Part shown: positions 34,668 to 51,642 of the stretch, in pieces
Numbering within the stretch: position 1 is the stretch's first letter
Layout of the letters: every line of letters begins with the position of its first letter
From: Atopsyche davidsoni
Lineage: Eukaryota > Arthropoda > Insecta > Trichoptera > Hydrobiosidae
Assembly (NCBI GenBank): GCA_022113835.1
Contig: JAILWY010000028.1
Span: 5,679,001 to 5,743,000, forward strand
DNA length: 64,000 bases
Direction: 5' to 3'
Translations under genes and position numbers: made by a program
Notes under the pieces: generated by a model
Database searches by the model: none
What the model was told of the DNA's origin: nothing
The model's input: the letters and a program-made list of their open reading frames with translations, nothing else

Positions 34668-37216
34668 AGTTTAAATTGTGATATTTTCGATCGTCAAAAC
34701 GTGCAATCAATGGATTGATTTTGTTTTCGTGCTTGATTCAAATAAATTGTTCTGTTTTTATTATTTTATTTCGATATTTTATCTATTTTACAAATTAGGA
34801 ATTTCTATTTCACTTCAATGTATTGATTTATTTAGTACTATCGAAAAATATTTTTTTTCCTATTGGCGTGTGTACGACTACGATGACCATAACCGCTGAA
34901 ATTAACTATTGACGTTTTGCAACAATTTTCCAAGAAAATTGATAAGATGTTTGAGAAGCAACCAAGAACGCATCATATAATAACAATTGTAGCTGCCTGG
35001 GACATCGGAAACATGAATTTAAATATTACAATTTATATTTTAAATATACACAATTTTACGTTCAATGGCTTCGTTATTTTATTTTTTTAAGAATTTTCAC
35101 GTTTAAAAAATGGGTTTGTTTATATTCGGGAAAATCTCAACTAGCTGTCAGTTGGTCGGGCAATATTTCATATAATCACGTCTTTTGATTAATTTTGCAT
35201 AGAAAAACGTGTGTGTAATATTTTATTATTTCGTTTTGATGCTTTCGTTTTTTTTATTTATCAGTATTTTCGTTTTCGTTCGGGAGCGGCGGATTAATCG
35301 AAGCTATTTTTAGGTTATTATAAGTAAGTTTGACAATGCTGGGAATAGACAATATAGGCGTGGACTGACCATAAACAAATAAAAGTTTTCAGATAATAAA
35401 AATATTTGACGATGAAATCGTATTACAATATTTGCTGTCTTACTGAAATATTAAGTAATAGTAATATATTATAAAATTGTTGACATCTTTATTTATAAAA
35501 AATATATTAAAAAACTGAGAAACATTATTGTCATGAGACAAATATTTAATCTTTGAAGATTAAATATTTGCACCTACAATTTTCGTCCTATCGGATTGCA
35601 TATCGTTTTTATATTTATAATGACAATAATGTAGCTATTGGATTAAAAAAAAATTGAAACATATAATAAATAAATAATAATTAAAACGAAAAGAAAAAAA
35701 AAACTCTCAATAGAAAACTATACGTTTTATTACGAAACGTTTGTTAGACTTGAACTTCATTAATATTGATTGAATCCTTTTATTATCATAATAAATTATG
35801 AATGGTTCTGAAATGATTTTATTGCAAATGATATGGTTCATTAGTTGAATTAATAGACGACATCAAATTGATTATTTTTTACCCTGACCCATATTGAGAA
35901 TAGCTATTACTTCCTTTACAATCTTACGAAATTAAGAAAATTACAACAATAAACATCGCATCGTTGAAAGTTTAATTTTAATCTGCCAATTACCAATTAC
36001 ATATGTATTTAATTAGGAATGAAAAAATAACATGTTAAATGTAAAGCCTATTTTATTAACATCGCTGTAGTAATTTATAAAAAACTACTATAGAGTTGTG
36101 TTACACAATAGACTTTTATGGTTGAAAAATGCAAATTTACTAAACGTTTCGTATTATTGCTACATTTTGTGGGCATGGGTAGCCTAAAAATGTATTTTAT
36201 ATATTCTTGATATCTGACAATTGATAAGTATATCTAGGAAGATTTTCATGTTTTAAATTAATTACTAAAACACTAACTAGAATCAACTATTGAAAATAAA
36301 TCTGATCCAGTACGAATCTTGTAATAATAACACACAAGAGCTACAGTTTCTGGCATGAAATGGCACTTCAGTACTTGGTGCTATTTTAGTTGTAGTATAA
36401 TGTATTGATAGGGTGTCCATTCTTCATACCAAATATTTAATTGTAACATAAAAGGCTGAAGAAAAATAACAGGTATATCAAAAAGTTAGCGATCGGTAAA
36501 AAAAAATATCAAAATATTGCAATCACTGTAATAAGCCTTTTTTATAATAAATATAATAAAATTTATATAAAGTGTGGTCACCACACGCGTAATGGATGGC
36601 TTTGAAGTCGGTTATTACTAACCTCGGCTAAGATATACGCAATGGAGCTGGGCGGCTTCTTTGAATGAGACTACCAAAATGTCGCTGCGCTCTACAGGGA
36701 ATAAAAACATTTAATTAATATTATCATAATATACTTTAAAAGCCTGTTTTTATGTGCAATAATGCAATAATTGTTTTTGTTGTATTACGTTTTTGTAGCC
36801 CTTCTCAAAGGATCACCAATAATTTAACATCATATCAATTGTAAGTAAGTAAAATTTATAGTGATTTTCTTGCCTAAATTGGACGACATGGATATGGACG
36901 ACATGGGGTTTCAACCATTAAATTTTTGCGTTAATTTTTTGCCATTAAACCCAATCGATGCATATATTTAATTTAAATTTATTTGTATTGAATATTGCGG
37001 CAGCTTGAGACCCCCTGGACAGTATTTCGGTTCCAGCTGTAAATGGTTTCTGTATTCTATTAACTATATTCTGTAATGGAGTCAGTTGGGTCGCGATTTA
37101 CAATATACACGCATCGTCTCTTGTGGAAAAAAACATATAAACATTTTTTTAAATTATATACCGAAAAAAATTAAAGACATATATAAAATGTGGGGAATAT
37201 TGTTCGTGAATTAAGG
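34668..37216. other. 2.5 kb upstream of GDE1, no firm gene
   Basis: The part next to 34,667 should contain the GDE1 promoter. The rest is AT-rich with no long frame. One exon-like piece on the minus strand (36,623-36,691) is listed separately. Confidence 0.45.
36623..36691 (-). other. orphan exon-like segment
   Basis: A 69-base stretch on the minus strand lies between a CCTGTAG acceptor and a GTTAGT donor. One frame is open: RSDILVVSFKEAAQLHCVYL. GC content is higher than the flanks. I do not recognise the protein and see no partner exon in phase nearby. It may be part of an old element or an internal exon of a gene I could not follow. Confidence 0.25.
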
Positions 37217-37304
37217 ATGCGTCTTCTTTCGTTTTGGATTGTTTTCGTGACCTTTGTTTTGATAGCTGGAAGTTTACCCGTTGTGCATAAATTTAGTAAA
37301 CATG
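37217..37304 (+). CDS. candidate first exon encoding a signal peptide or anchor
   Basis: The ATG at 37,217 opens 29 codons ending at a GTAACT donor in phase 1. The peptide MRLLSFWIVFVTFVLIAGSL is a strong hydrophobic leader followed by PVVHKFSKH, as expected for a secreted or single-pass membrane protein. The terminal exons at 40,774-41,709 lie on the same strand and could belong to the same gene, but I found no convincing exons between them because transposon insertions fill that interval. Unrecognised protein. Confidence 0.35.
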
Positions 37305-37597
37305 GTAACTATATAAATTATAAATAATTTTAAAAACACTGCATAACAAGTAATCTACTTACGTAGATTACGTATATTCTAATTTCAGTAAAAAAAAAAA
37401 ATTCTAATCTGTGGTATGAATCACACCTATATATGATTGTATGCCATAAATAGGACACAATAAAAAGTTAGAATTTAATTAAAAATCTGTAATAATGAAG
37501 CTCATTCTTACAAAAAAATTATTAGTTGGTTATTCACATTTGTTTGGATGAGGCAAACAATATTTTTTTTTGTACTGTGCTTTTTAATGGTTTAAAT

Positions 37598-38087
37598 CAC
37601 TGGTTCCCAAAGTGGTCAATATCGAACCCCAGGGGTCGATTTCGCCCTGCAAGGGGTCGATGATAGCGAAAAATTAAATTGGGGGTCCACGATCTGTAAA
37701 TGGGGGTCTACGAGAGTGGATCCCATTTAAGCAGGTCATCACCAAAATTTAGGCATTCCGTAAATGTCATAATTGAACACAGATTGAACCTATGCACTTA
37801 CATAATAATGCTGTTAATCCTGCATTATGGACTATCGCAAGAAGGTTTTCGATAGCTTTTCCATCTTCATACCACATGGAGAAGGGTTTCAGTGCAGTTG
37901 TCAACCTTCTTACAAAAAAAAAAGAAATAGTTATTCAATGTTTACATACCGACATAAAATATGGCGCACCGGTATATCAGATGTCAAAAATATGATAAAT
38001 TTGCAAAAGTTAAATGTTAGCGAGGCAGGGGTTTCTACGAAAAACAGGAAAACTCGACAAGGGGTAAAAATAGTTTGGGAACCTATG
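37598..38087 (+). mobile_element. hAT element remnant with transposase C-terminus
   Basis: The ends are CACTGGTTCCCAAAGTG and the complement of CATAGGTTCCCAAACTA. They are flanked by 8-mers GTTTAAAT and GTTTATTT, a one-mismatch target duplication. Between them, FSIAFPSSYHMEKGFSAVVN followed by LLTKKK matches the C-terminal dimerisation region of ZBED/hAT transposases. Later frames are broken. The element is far shorter than an intact hAT and cannot be autonomous. Confidence 0.75.
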
Positions 38088-38465
38088 GTTTATTTATTGT
38101 GTCCAGGTCCGGCCCTGGGTTTATCTTTGATGGCGCCGCCTTGAAAGAATGTGTTCTGGTATAAATCTATTTTTAGTGATGGACATTTGACTGCTGTGCG
38201 GTTCTATAATAAATAACACATTCAAGTGCTAATGAATTGAAGAATATATTTTTTTATTAATACTAACTAGAGCGCACTGAGGATGTTCTGGGTATCGAGT
38301 TAATTGGAACTCTCCGAGTGGCATAAACCATTTTTTTTTTATCTAAAAGCAATGCTACTATTATAAAAGTCCAATTGGAAAAACGACGCAAATGCGATGA
38401 AGTGAAAATAAAAAATATAATCTGTGATGTCTACCGTAGTAGCCTTGTGACAATCTGGAAATAAA

Positions 38466-38860
38466 CTCGCGTGAATCCAAGGGGTTTTATTGGGGTTGGG
38501 TGGGTGAGGGTGAGGCATGGCTTTTGGTATAGAGGGCTATGGAGTTTCGGAAGGTCAATGGTGACTTCTTGGATTGTTTGTAGGTTGGTGTCTCGGTGGA
38601 GTTGGGCATTCTGGATGAACTTGGATTTTGTTTGGGATTGTTGTTGCAGAAGAGGGAGGAGAGTATGCAGGTCGCAGCTGTTGCTTTATAGGGTCCAGGA
38701 GAGCTTCCGGTCAAGTGTGAGGCCCAGGTTTTTAACAGCTTTCCTCAAGGGAGTGGAGACGCTGTCGAGAGTGACTGTGGGAGATTCTAACTGGCAGGAA
38801 TTGTGAAGTTGATGGACTCGCTCCAGGAGCTCACCGCGTCAGTGGAGGATCGAACTTTAG
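38466..38860 (-). mobile_element. non-LTR retrotransposon reverse transcriptase fragment
   Basis: On the minus strand a broken frame reads ELLERVHQLHNSCQLESPTV, then VKNLGLTLDRKLSWT. VKxLGxxLDxxLSW is the usual signature after the reverse transcriptase palm in jockey/CR1-type ORF2 proteins. A stop and frame changes interrupt it. The longer plus-strand frame at 38,471-38,806 is its antisense shadow. High GC content contrasts with the flanks. Confidence 0.65.
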
Positions 38861-39384
38861 CAGTGACTATGGTGGAGAATCTGGATCTGGAGTAAACGAC
38901 GATAAAGCCGCTCGCCTCGTCTTGGAGACGAGCGACCATCAGCCTGGCACATAGACCGTACGATCGTCACCCACGGTTTCAATCACTATGATCTATAAAG
39001 GATCTTTGTTAGATCTTTTTTGATGGTATATCTTCGTCTTGGGAATTTCAGACTTCATTCGTCCCAGGAATGCAGTCTTCGACTATTAATATCGTCCAAT
39101 GCGTTCTACTTCCCAGGAATACATTTTCATCAATCACTAATGTCAGTAAAATCGATAAATTGATATATTTCATATTTTTTATCTTGATTTATCAAGCGGG
39201 AGATTATAACCACACTGCTCCGTGTGACTAAGATACCGCAAGGGAATAAGCACGTGGGCAAGCGGTAGGAAGCGTGCAGAGACAATTGCGGTAGTGATAA
39301 TTTTTCGGCGTCTACCAGGGAGCGAAGCTCTAAATATTGCAAGTTCATTGCATAAGCAAGTTATATAGCGTATCGTTGTTTGTC

Positions 39385-39431
39385 TTGTGTTCCAACGTTT
39401 CGGCCCCGGTACTGGATCCTAAAAGGGAGAA
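39385..39431. repeat. fragment of palindromic repeat family P
   Basis: Contains ACGTTTCGGCCCCGGTACTGG, the left half of the family P core; the right half is missing. Confidence 0.45.
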
Positions 39432-39616
39432 TATCGTGTATTTTATTTAAATGATTAATTGACGTGTATATAATATATATGTACTACAGTAATGTTACTT
39501 GAAAGAGTTGATATTATATTTAATATTTCTTGTGAAAGACACATTGATATTCATTTCGTAAAAAAATAAAGGTGCGCGTGTGCCAATGCCAGAAATGGTG
39601 ACACTTATTTTGATTA

Positions 39617-39847
39617 ATGTATCCATTGTTTCGCTCGTCGTTGCGAAGCAAGTCGGCGACAGCTCGTCGAGCAGATCGGCTGCCATTAATGATGATGCAC
39701 GATGAAGGGCTAGACCAAAATTATTGCCCTATACAAAAATCACTTAGAGTGGGAGAGACAATGGTTCCCACCACACCCTCTGCAGCCTCCATTGAGCCTG
39801 CTCCAGATATCGAGCAGCAAGTCCGCATGAGAACCGGAGTCGGTTGA
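39617..39847 (+). other. 76-codon open frame of unknown status
   Basis: The frame has moderate complexity (GETMVPTTPSAASIEPAPD) and a GC-rich start. It has no acceptor or donor in good context, and I recognise no family. It lies between retrotransposon fragments and is more likely part of a decayed element than a gene. Confidence 0.2.
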
Positions 39848-39959
39848 AATTTACATCTGAATGGAATTGAATGTCGCATTTATAATAAACTCGAACGAGC
39901 GTGAAGAATGTGTATTATTCACGAAAAGATGATACAGTATATGTAAATGGTACTTTGGA

Positions 39960-40075
39960 AGGAGGAACTAAAATTTACGACAGTGGCTGGAAGTCGGAAA
40001 TGCAGCCGAATTAGAGAGACTTGCCCAGGATGAAATGGTCACCAAGCTTCATATGAGGAGAGGCACTAGAAGAAG
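39960..40075 (+). mobile_element. RTE-type LINE 3' end
   Basis: Ends with GATGAAATGGTCACCAAGCT and TCATATGAGGAGAGGCAC, the 3' tail also seen inverted at 61,420-61,640 and near 56,170. Upstream is the decayed C-terminal coding GGAAGTCGGAAATGCAGCCG. Copies in this window share the GTCACCA...GAGGAGAGGCAC end. Confidence 0.55.
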
Positions 40076-40109
40076 AATGTATATGTATATATTTAAAGCG
40101 ACAGTATAT

Positions 40110-40195
40110 AGTTTGTCGGTTGGTTGGCAGTTGCGTTGGAACATCTATAGAAGTCTTTTGTCGGTGAAATTGCAAAGAAGAAGTGCTTCCCTTTA
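40110..40195 (+). repeat. single unit related to the GILT-intron palindrome
   Basis: Contains AGTTTGTCGGTTGGTTGGCA, GTTGCGTTGGAACATCTATAG and TCTTTTGTCGGTG in the same order as the units at 58,936-59,702. It lies directly before a MITE and shows that the palindromic array belongs to a dispersed family. Confidence 0.6.
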
Positions 40196-40198
40196 TAC

Positions 40199-40464
40199 CA
40201 GGGGTGGCTAAACTTTTGATCACTACTGGTAACTTGTTATTTTATTTTTTTGATTATAGGTAGCGGTGTACAAACATTGTATGTGTTGAGTGATCAAAAG
40301 AAAACTTGTAATAAACACAGATAAAACAAGTTATTTTTATTAGAGAAAATAATGATTTCTTCTCATAAAATAATTAGTCAATGTGGGACGAGCATCAGAC
40401 AGGCGGATGACTAAGAATAGTAATATTAACCGGTAGACTGAGGTCGATGCCTTGGCCACCTCTG
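40199..40464 (-). mobile_element. hAT-type MITE, family M, copy B
   Basis: Starts CAGGGGTGGCTAAACTTTTG and ends with the complement of CAGAGGTGGCCAAGGCATCG, so it is inverted relative to copy A. An internal AATGATTTCTTCTCATAAAA is shared with copy C. Confidence 0.65.
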
Positions 40465-40773
40465 ATATATATCATTGTAGCTTTTATTTTGTTAAGAATG
40501 AAATACCCATTTAATTGATATTGCTCAGCATTTTTATAGTACTATAGGTCAGAGGCGACCAACTGTAACATTAAATCATATTGAATCATAAAAAAAAGAG
40601 TTTTATTAATCATTGGAAAGGCAACGACACTGCATTACAAACCACAAAACTATATCGGTAAATTTAATGTCTCAAAAATTTTATATACTATATGTTATTA
40701 TTTTGGAATGTAATAAGTGTAGTATTAAAAGAATAAATTTATATATTCAGGAAATTATTCACGTTTACTATAG

Positions 40774-41709
40774 GACAGTCACCGGTCGCTGTGGCTCCCA
40801 GAGATGGGACTTCCAATGAGGGGCAGGGTGTTCACGAGGAGCAGCATGCTGCGTGCCGCGTGCACACAGACCAAGGCACTGCTTGGGCCAATGCCACCAT
40901 CACCCGTCACCTCAGAGGGGTCTGCCACGCCAGTGAGTCAAACTCAATTTAATCATCATTACTGTGTTATTTATTATCGCTCTATAAATATTACAGTAAT
41001 TTGTGTGCGAGACCTGTGTTGTGGTTTTATTTGATGAGGAAATTTTATTGTGATGCTTAAACTATATTACTGAAAATCTTGCATAAAATATAAAAAAATC
41101 TTTAATTATACTAAACTTTGTCAATTTAAATGAAAGACACGGATGCTTAGTCCTATTCCCTGCTTAACGATGCTTTTATATTGAAGAAAAAATTTCTTAG
41201 CGGGAAAATTTTGACAAACTAGAATTTCAGACATACTTTAACAGATAAATCTTTGTTACAATATTTGCAAGGTTTTAAACGTATATTGGTTGGATTAATT
41301 AAGTTAAATATGAAGTCAAAGTTTTTATTTTATGTTGAACTGTATTCCGTTAACTACATTTTATGTGCATGTAAAAACGCATTCTAAAGGAATATTTATT
41401 ATTGTTGTATATTTGTAAGCTTTAACCATGATCTAATATAAGCAATTTCAATCTTCTACTACACAAAGTGAAAGTTCTTCGTTGTTCCTGTCTGAATAAA
41501 TTCAAGATTTTATTTGTACCATTCATTTTTAGATATAAATCTTATAAAATGCCGATTATAAACCAAATGTTTTATTTATAGGAGAGGTCAGAGAGCAGCT
41601 GCGCCGCCTAGAAGCTGTCATACTATCAGAACTGCAGAGAATACTTCACGCAGTTTTGTCAGTTCCCACACGAACTCGTCATCCCGTGGTGTTCAAATAT
41701 CTACCATAA
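40774..41709 (+). CDS. C-terminal exons of an unrecognised protein
   Basis: The last exon (41582-41709) has a good TTTATAG acceptor and an open frame EVREQLRRLEAVILSELQRI ending in VVFKYLP and a stop. Both other frames and the minus strand are closed. The exon before it probably ends at 40,932 with a consensus GTGAGT donor and starts at 40,774 or 40,779. Codon phase favours a reading ending ATITRHLRGVCHA. A different frame (MGLPMRGRVFTRSS) and one on the minus strand (SALVCVHAARSMLLLV) are also open, so the reading of this exon is uncertain. The terminal helix is amphipathic with leucine spacing of a coiled coil. I do not recognise the family. Confidence 0.45.
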
Positions 41710-42564
41710 GTCATGCTGAATCACCCAACCCTGTTGTTAATTTGAAAGACTTAAAATTGAAAAAAAGAAACTATTATATACTTTCAACAATAAATAATTG
41801 CTAAGTAAAGTAATAAATAAAAAAATGCCTTTCTTCAAAGGAGGTATGTGATCATCTTACTGAATTAATCACGGGCCAGCTTGTCTGCATTCTCGGCTTC
41901 CAGCTACCGGTACAAATACTCTTAACTTCATTTAAATGAATCATGTACAAAATTTAGTACAAATTTTACTTTTAATATATTGCATGTTTTTATTTTATAA
42001 CTTTTATACTACCACATATAAACCACATGTATAGAATAAGTCCATTTTTTTGTAATTAAATTTTCCAATATACAAATGTTAGCTTATATTATTATTAAAT
42101 ATACTCACTAATGAAATTTTCGATGAAGCAATTTGTTTTTTATTACTTCAAAACTTTATTAGGGCTTTTTATAATTGATCAAATATTTCAAATCACTACT
42201 GTGATGATAAAATTTTTGACGTATGCTTTTTTTTTAAATTTTAGTGTAGTCATATTCACTTTTAAATGAAATCATTTCACAATAAAATTTTGATCGCGAA
42301 AAAATCTGATTTATCAGAACGTTAGAGATATAATTATGGAGAAAGCGTTTCTATAGTTTTTGCATCTTTTTATCAAGACGGTTTGTAATTACAATAAAAA
42401 TAAATCTACAAAATAATCCAAAAACATATTGTCAACTGACAGTTTGAAATTGTTGATCTATGGTTTCATCATGACAGTATCAACAGAGTAAACATTATTT
42501 AGTTTGATTGTATTACATGTTAAAAAAGTACAACGGTAGTCATTAATGCAAATAAGTATTCAAA
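41710..42564. other. intergenic before the nine-finger ZAD gene
   Basis: AT-rich. The left end should be the 3' UTR of the unrecognised gene (AATAAA occurs near 41,790-41,820). The right end includes the promoter and short 5' UTR of the gene starting at 42,565. Nothing else is seen. Confidence 0.5.
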
Positions 42565-47509
<4,945 letters not shown>

Positions 47510-48454
47510 ATATACTCTTTGAAGAGATCAAAGGTCAAATTCTGCTGCGGTGGATCAACTTGTATTAACATTAAACCTTCCGAGTGCTGCTATCTTGCTC
47601 TGAGACGTGTAAAAACAGCTTCTGGTCATTATGACTCTAAAATTTCTATCAACAATCTTTACATTCCAACTATTAGTCTCAAAACTCCCATTGAATTCCT
47701 CGGATGAACCACAAACTTCTAAGAATAAGACAGAGACCCAACCTTATTGACCATCTTGAACCATCTTAACAAAATATATTCTCTCCCGATTTCTAATCTA
47801 AATATAACGTTGTTGTCAATTCACAAAACAGTATAATAGATTTGACTCCTCCAGGTATTAAATATCCTAGTAAATATATCGATCCTTCGAACGCCACCGC
47901 AAGAAATGCCAGCGTGATTCACAGCTGTGCAGATGAGGTCGGCGCTCGTGGGCTTCCAGCAATGTCCATGAAATGTATTTTTAGAGATTTCGGAGACTGA
48001 TGGCTTCATTCATTGAGAGAGTATCAAAAACCGCACTTGCGCTCTCCTACCAAACCTGGTTGCGTAGAACTGAGGATTGCAAGGCCTCGGACTCCACTTA
48101 TCTAAAAGCACCGATCAGTTTCACGCCTGATTTTGACTAGAGACTTCCTGGTCTCTCTCTTCCTCCATGTAAACGGAAGAATCCTTGATTGTAAAATCAT
48201 AATTAATGTGTTAGTTTAAATATGTGCAACTTATATTATATTAGTATCGGCTTACTATATCTAGAGCCTCAACTTTATATTAAAGTTATAAAGATGCGGG
48301 AATTTTACCCTTGCATATATTTTACTCGTTATCTTCTAATTGAGCTTTGATAAATGTGTGTAATATGAAAACTTGTGCGTTAAAATTATTATTCATACAA
48401 TGTCTAATAAGTTTGTAGATTTTGACGGCCGTTATTATTAGAAATGCTGTACTC

Positions 48455-48600
48455 ATGAGTGTTATTTTTTGAGAATTCTGTTTCCGGTCCCGGTGCCGGG
48501 ACAATCTTCAGGGACTTGAAAGTTATGTTGAGTAGTAGTTATGTGGATTTGAGAGCATCCGGGTTCCGCTATGCTCGACGCCCGGGAGCAAATGCATAAA
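48455..48600. repeat. palindromic repeat family P
   Basis: Core TTTCCGGTCCCGGTGCCGGG followed by ACAATCTTCAGGGACTTG. The right half (GGGTTCCGCTATGCTCGACG) is diverged. Confidence 0.5.
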
Positions 48601-49289
48601 GTCGGCAAACAAGTGGGTTTAAGAAGAAAGTGAGACGCCCGTACAGATTCTGTTCGCCCCCCCCCCCGTGTTCATATATCCTTAAGCCAATTTTTATGTT
48701 ATGCGGTGCAACCTTGGCTTTCTATCTGTTAGATACCATGAGTCTCCAACAGAATTTACCTGACTTCAAACAGGGGTCAGTTTTGTAAGATTTTGGTTAT
48801 CTATTGTCGTCTCGTGCTCCGCAGGAGCTATGTTGGATTTTGATGGTTTTTTGACACCCATAACCATAATTTTACTAATTTTCTAATAAAATATTTCTCA
48901 TTGTGCCGTCAATATATCGTATGTTATTTATAATTACGATAATATTTATTGTTTACCAAATAAAAGATTTTTCGATTATTTTTTTGTATTTGATTGAATA
49001 TATTGTTTTCATTGATACACAATTATATTTTACCATCAGGTACAGAAATAAAATATCTCAACACTATTAGTGGCAATTGTGAATAAAATATTTTGTGAAA
49101 CTCGTGTCTCAAACTAAGCGAGCATGAGAAATTAAAGTTCAATAAAATTTGGTGACATTTTAATAAATACTCACGTCAGTGATTTTTAATTGATTTATAT
49201 CACATACGAAAATCAGAAAACCACGGCAATAATTTTCCACGAACCACGACAACAGTTTTGGTGGATCGAAGTAAGAGAGAGTCCGCTGT

Positions 49290-49372
49290 CGAAATCCTGA
49301 AGAACGAGTCAAGATTAGATTTCGGAGATCATCTTCAGAGAAAACTTGAAGCAGCCCAACACTCAAGAATGG
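49290..49372 (-). repeat. partial palindromic repeat family P
   Basis: On the minus strand it reads TTCTTGAGTGTTGGGCTGCT, then TCAAGTTTTCTCTGAAGATG, the family P left end joined directly to the inner CTTCAGG-type motif. The other half is absent. Confidence 0.45.
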
Positions 49373-50487
49373 AAATCAACCAAAAAAGATTGCTTTTACA
49401 AATTATTCCAGTTTATTTCAGATATTTGATTTGCAAAAATATTTTTTTATTAGCCTAATGATAAAAGAAGTACGTTTAGTTTTGACAAAAAAATAAACCA
49501 AAAAAAAATAACCATGGCTACGTAATCGCCTGTTTTTCAAGTTTATTTTCTACAATACATCAACGATACGAAACATCAATAGTGTACCGTATTGTAATTA
49601 AAAACCAGTTTCTTTAACGATTAACTAGTATATTTAAACACGGGAAACCAGTGTCGGACTGAGATGCTGGAGGGTTACGAGTTAAGTATTTTAAAAGAAG
49701 TCGTAAAGACATTAGATAGGATTAAGATTAAAGATACTTGTAAAACCGTTTGTAAGGTTTAGGATTTATCGATTCCATGTAAACTCAACTGTAAGAATTA
49801 TTAATATAAATATTAAAATTTTGTCATCTTGCTAAACAACTGACTGGTTTGATCAGATTGCGATCTGCGATCAAAGCATATCGGCCTAAAAAACCTAACC
49901 TAAAAAAAAATATACAATTTGATTAATTAATACAGCTTTTACTTCGTGCAGTGCTTCTTTTCATGTTTGCAAATATTATTTATTAATCCGAGGTAGTCGA
50001 GGAGTCGAATCGAGGTATTCTTCGATTTTCCAGTCCGGGCCTGCGTGGAGGTGATCGAGATGTCGCTTTTACTTCGTCTTGACCTAAAGAAATAAAATTT
50101 ACTGAATCACTTGTAACGGGTGTCCGGATTTTCACAAGTACTGCGCGGCCCTCGTACTACGCGGACGCTTGTACGAACCGCGTTGTGCGAGGCGTCCGTA
50201 ACGGGACCGGAGCCCCGCGCGCCCCACAGTTTGCTGGTCAGCAAACTGGTCCGGGTCAACGACCTCCGGCGACATTGCGCAAGATGTCGACCTCCGCGTT
50301 CCGGTTTGATTTGTAGCACTCCATATTTGCTCGCGATGACTTCTGTTCTTCAGCGAAACTCCCATAGAATGCAACATTGAATCTGTGTCGTATATATCAG
50401 GGGTGGTCAAACTTTTGATCACTTCGGGCGTTTTTTAAAATATTTTTATTATTATCTACCAACGTCGTGCGTTAACGTTAAATCTAA

Positions 50488-51547
50488 TCTAATATATATA
50501 ATAGCCATTGTGTGTATGTATGTTTCATCTTTTGCTTCTCTATAGAATATCTTAAAAGATACAACGCTGATTTTTTGCACATAAGTTTAGTAAATTTTTC
50601 CGCAGCTATGTGCCGAATTTCAAGACGATAGGATAATATTTTTACTTAAAAACTAATTTAATAAGGCTATAAAATATGCTTTAGCGAGTTTCAATATGTA
50701 CGAATTATATGATTCTGTTCTTCACAGCGAGAATTTCAAATTTAGAACTTTTACAAAAAAAACAAATTTTGGATGCTTCTAAGAAATTTCCAGCTTATGT
50801 CAGTTTGACACAAACGCCATCTCTATTTTTTTTATCGAAATTGCATTAGAAATTATTAATCACATCATTAATAACTCAAAATAACACCTTCTACGCACAG
50901 AAAACGTAATTAAAAAAGAATTGCACAATTGAACGTGATAAAGACTGCATCAAATAAATGAAAGTGCAGTGAAAAGTGATGCGTTGTTTGTGACACGAAA
51001 TGTGACATAAATGTCAAGCAATGAGTTGGAAGGAAAACGTGAGCAGCGTCTTCTTAAAATTCGAGTACGCGCATCGACCTCAAGACAAAAAGAAACTGAT
51101 GCACAGCGAACGCTGCGTTTGTCTTCGGATTAATTAATGTGACCTGTCGATTCTGCAATGCTTTACATTATCAAGCAGAAAACCCATCAGATGGAAAGTT
51201 CAATGATTACTATCACAAAGGTAAAGTGAAACTACCAGCAAGACCTATTTCCCCAGTATATTTAAAGAATATTTATAATGGAAATTTCAAGAGAAAAATA
51301 AGATCATACAATAACAGTATATCTTTTGCATCAATGGGAGCTAAATTAGCAGGTCCAGTGGCAGAATCAGGACCACTCTGCTTCAAAGTTCAAGTCCAAA
51401 TATATCACAGAACTTCACACCTTCATCCAACTGATGGTACAAAACGAAAGCTTACGAAAGATTCATCTTATTGTCAGCCAAACATATGTTCAAACACTAT
51501 TGCATCGTTCATCGAATCCGTCATTTTTTAACGGGCTACATTTCTAG
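50488..51547 (+). mobile_element. non-autonomous Helitron, 1,060 bases
   Basis: Starts TCTAATATATATAATAGCCA after an A. It ends with the hairpin CCGTCATTTTTTAACGG, then GCTACATTTCTAG, and is followed by T. Both ends match the 343-base copy at 33,268-33,610. It keeps a piece of Helitron coding sequence (51,139-51,531). Rep and helicase domains are absent, so it would depend on another element. Confidence 0.85.
51139..51531 (+). pseudogene. Helitron-like N-terminal domain remnant
   Basis: The frame begins CRFCNALHYQAENP, continues with GKVKLP, then RKIRSYNNSISFASMGAKLA, FKVQVQIYHRTSHLHPTDG and ends near the element 3' hairpin. This matches the Helitron_like_N domain that precedes the Rep domain in autonomous elements. 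The frame has been kept open for 130 codons, but Rep and helicase are missing. Confidence 0.8.
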
Positions 51548-51642
51548 TTTAAAATAAACACGGATAATATTGATGCATATTCAATATCAAGATGAAATAA
51601 TAATTTCTTCTCGCAAAGTAATTACGGGTTTGGCCATCCCTG

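Larger units (their letters stand above)
47510..50397. other. 2.9 kb after the nine-finger ZAD gene, no gene
   Basis: The first several hundred bases are the 3' UTR. The 62-codon frame directly after the stop (47,519-47,707) lacks splice sites and looks like UTR. Family P fragments lie at 48,455 and 49,290. A run of 11 C occurs at 48,657. A GC-rich island at 50,110-50,320 is unlike its surroundings and has several overlapping open frames but no recognisable protein. Confidence 0.45.
50398..51642 (+). mobile_element. hAT-type MITE, family M, copy C, split by a Helitron
   Basis: The left end is CAGGGGTGGTCAAACTTTTG (50,398). The right end is the complement of CAGGGATGGCCAAACCCG (ending at 51,642). 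Removing the Helitron at 50,488-51,547 leaves about 185 bases, and the right part has AATAATTTCTTCTCGCAAAG as in copy B. The MITE is therefore the older insertion. Confidence 0.7.

Noticed and set aside
38471..38806. 111-codon plus-strand ORF, Trp/Arg-rich
   Set aside because: It is the reverse of a jockey/CR1-like reverse transcriptase fragment (VKNLGLTLDRKLSW on the minus strand).
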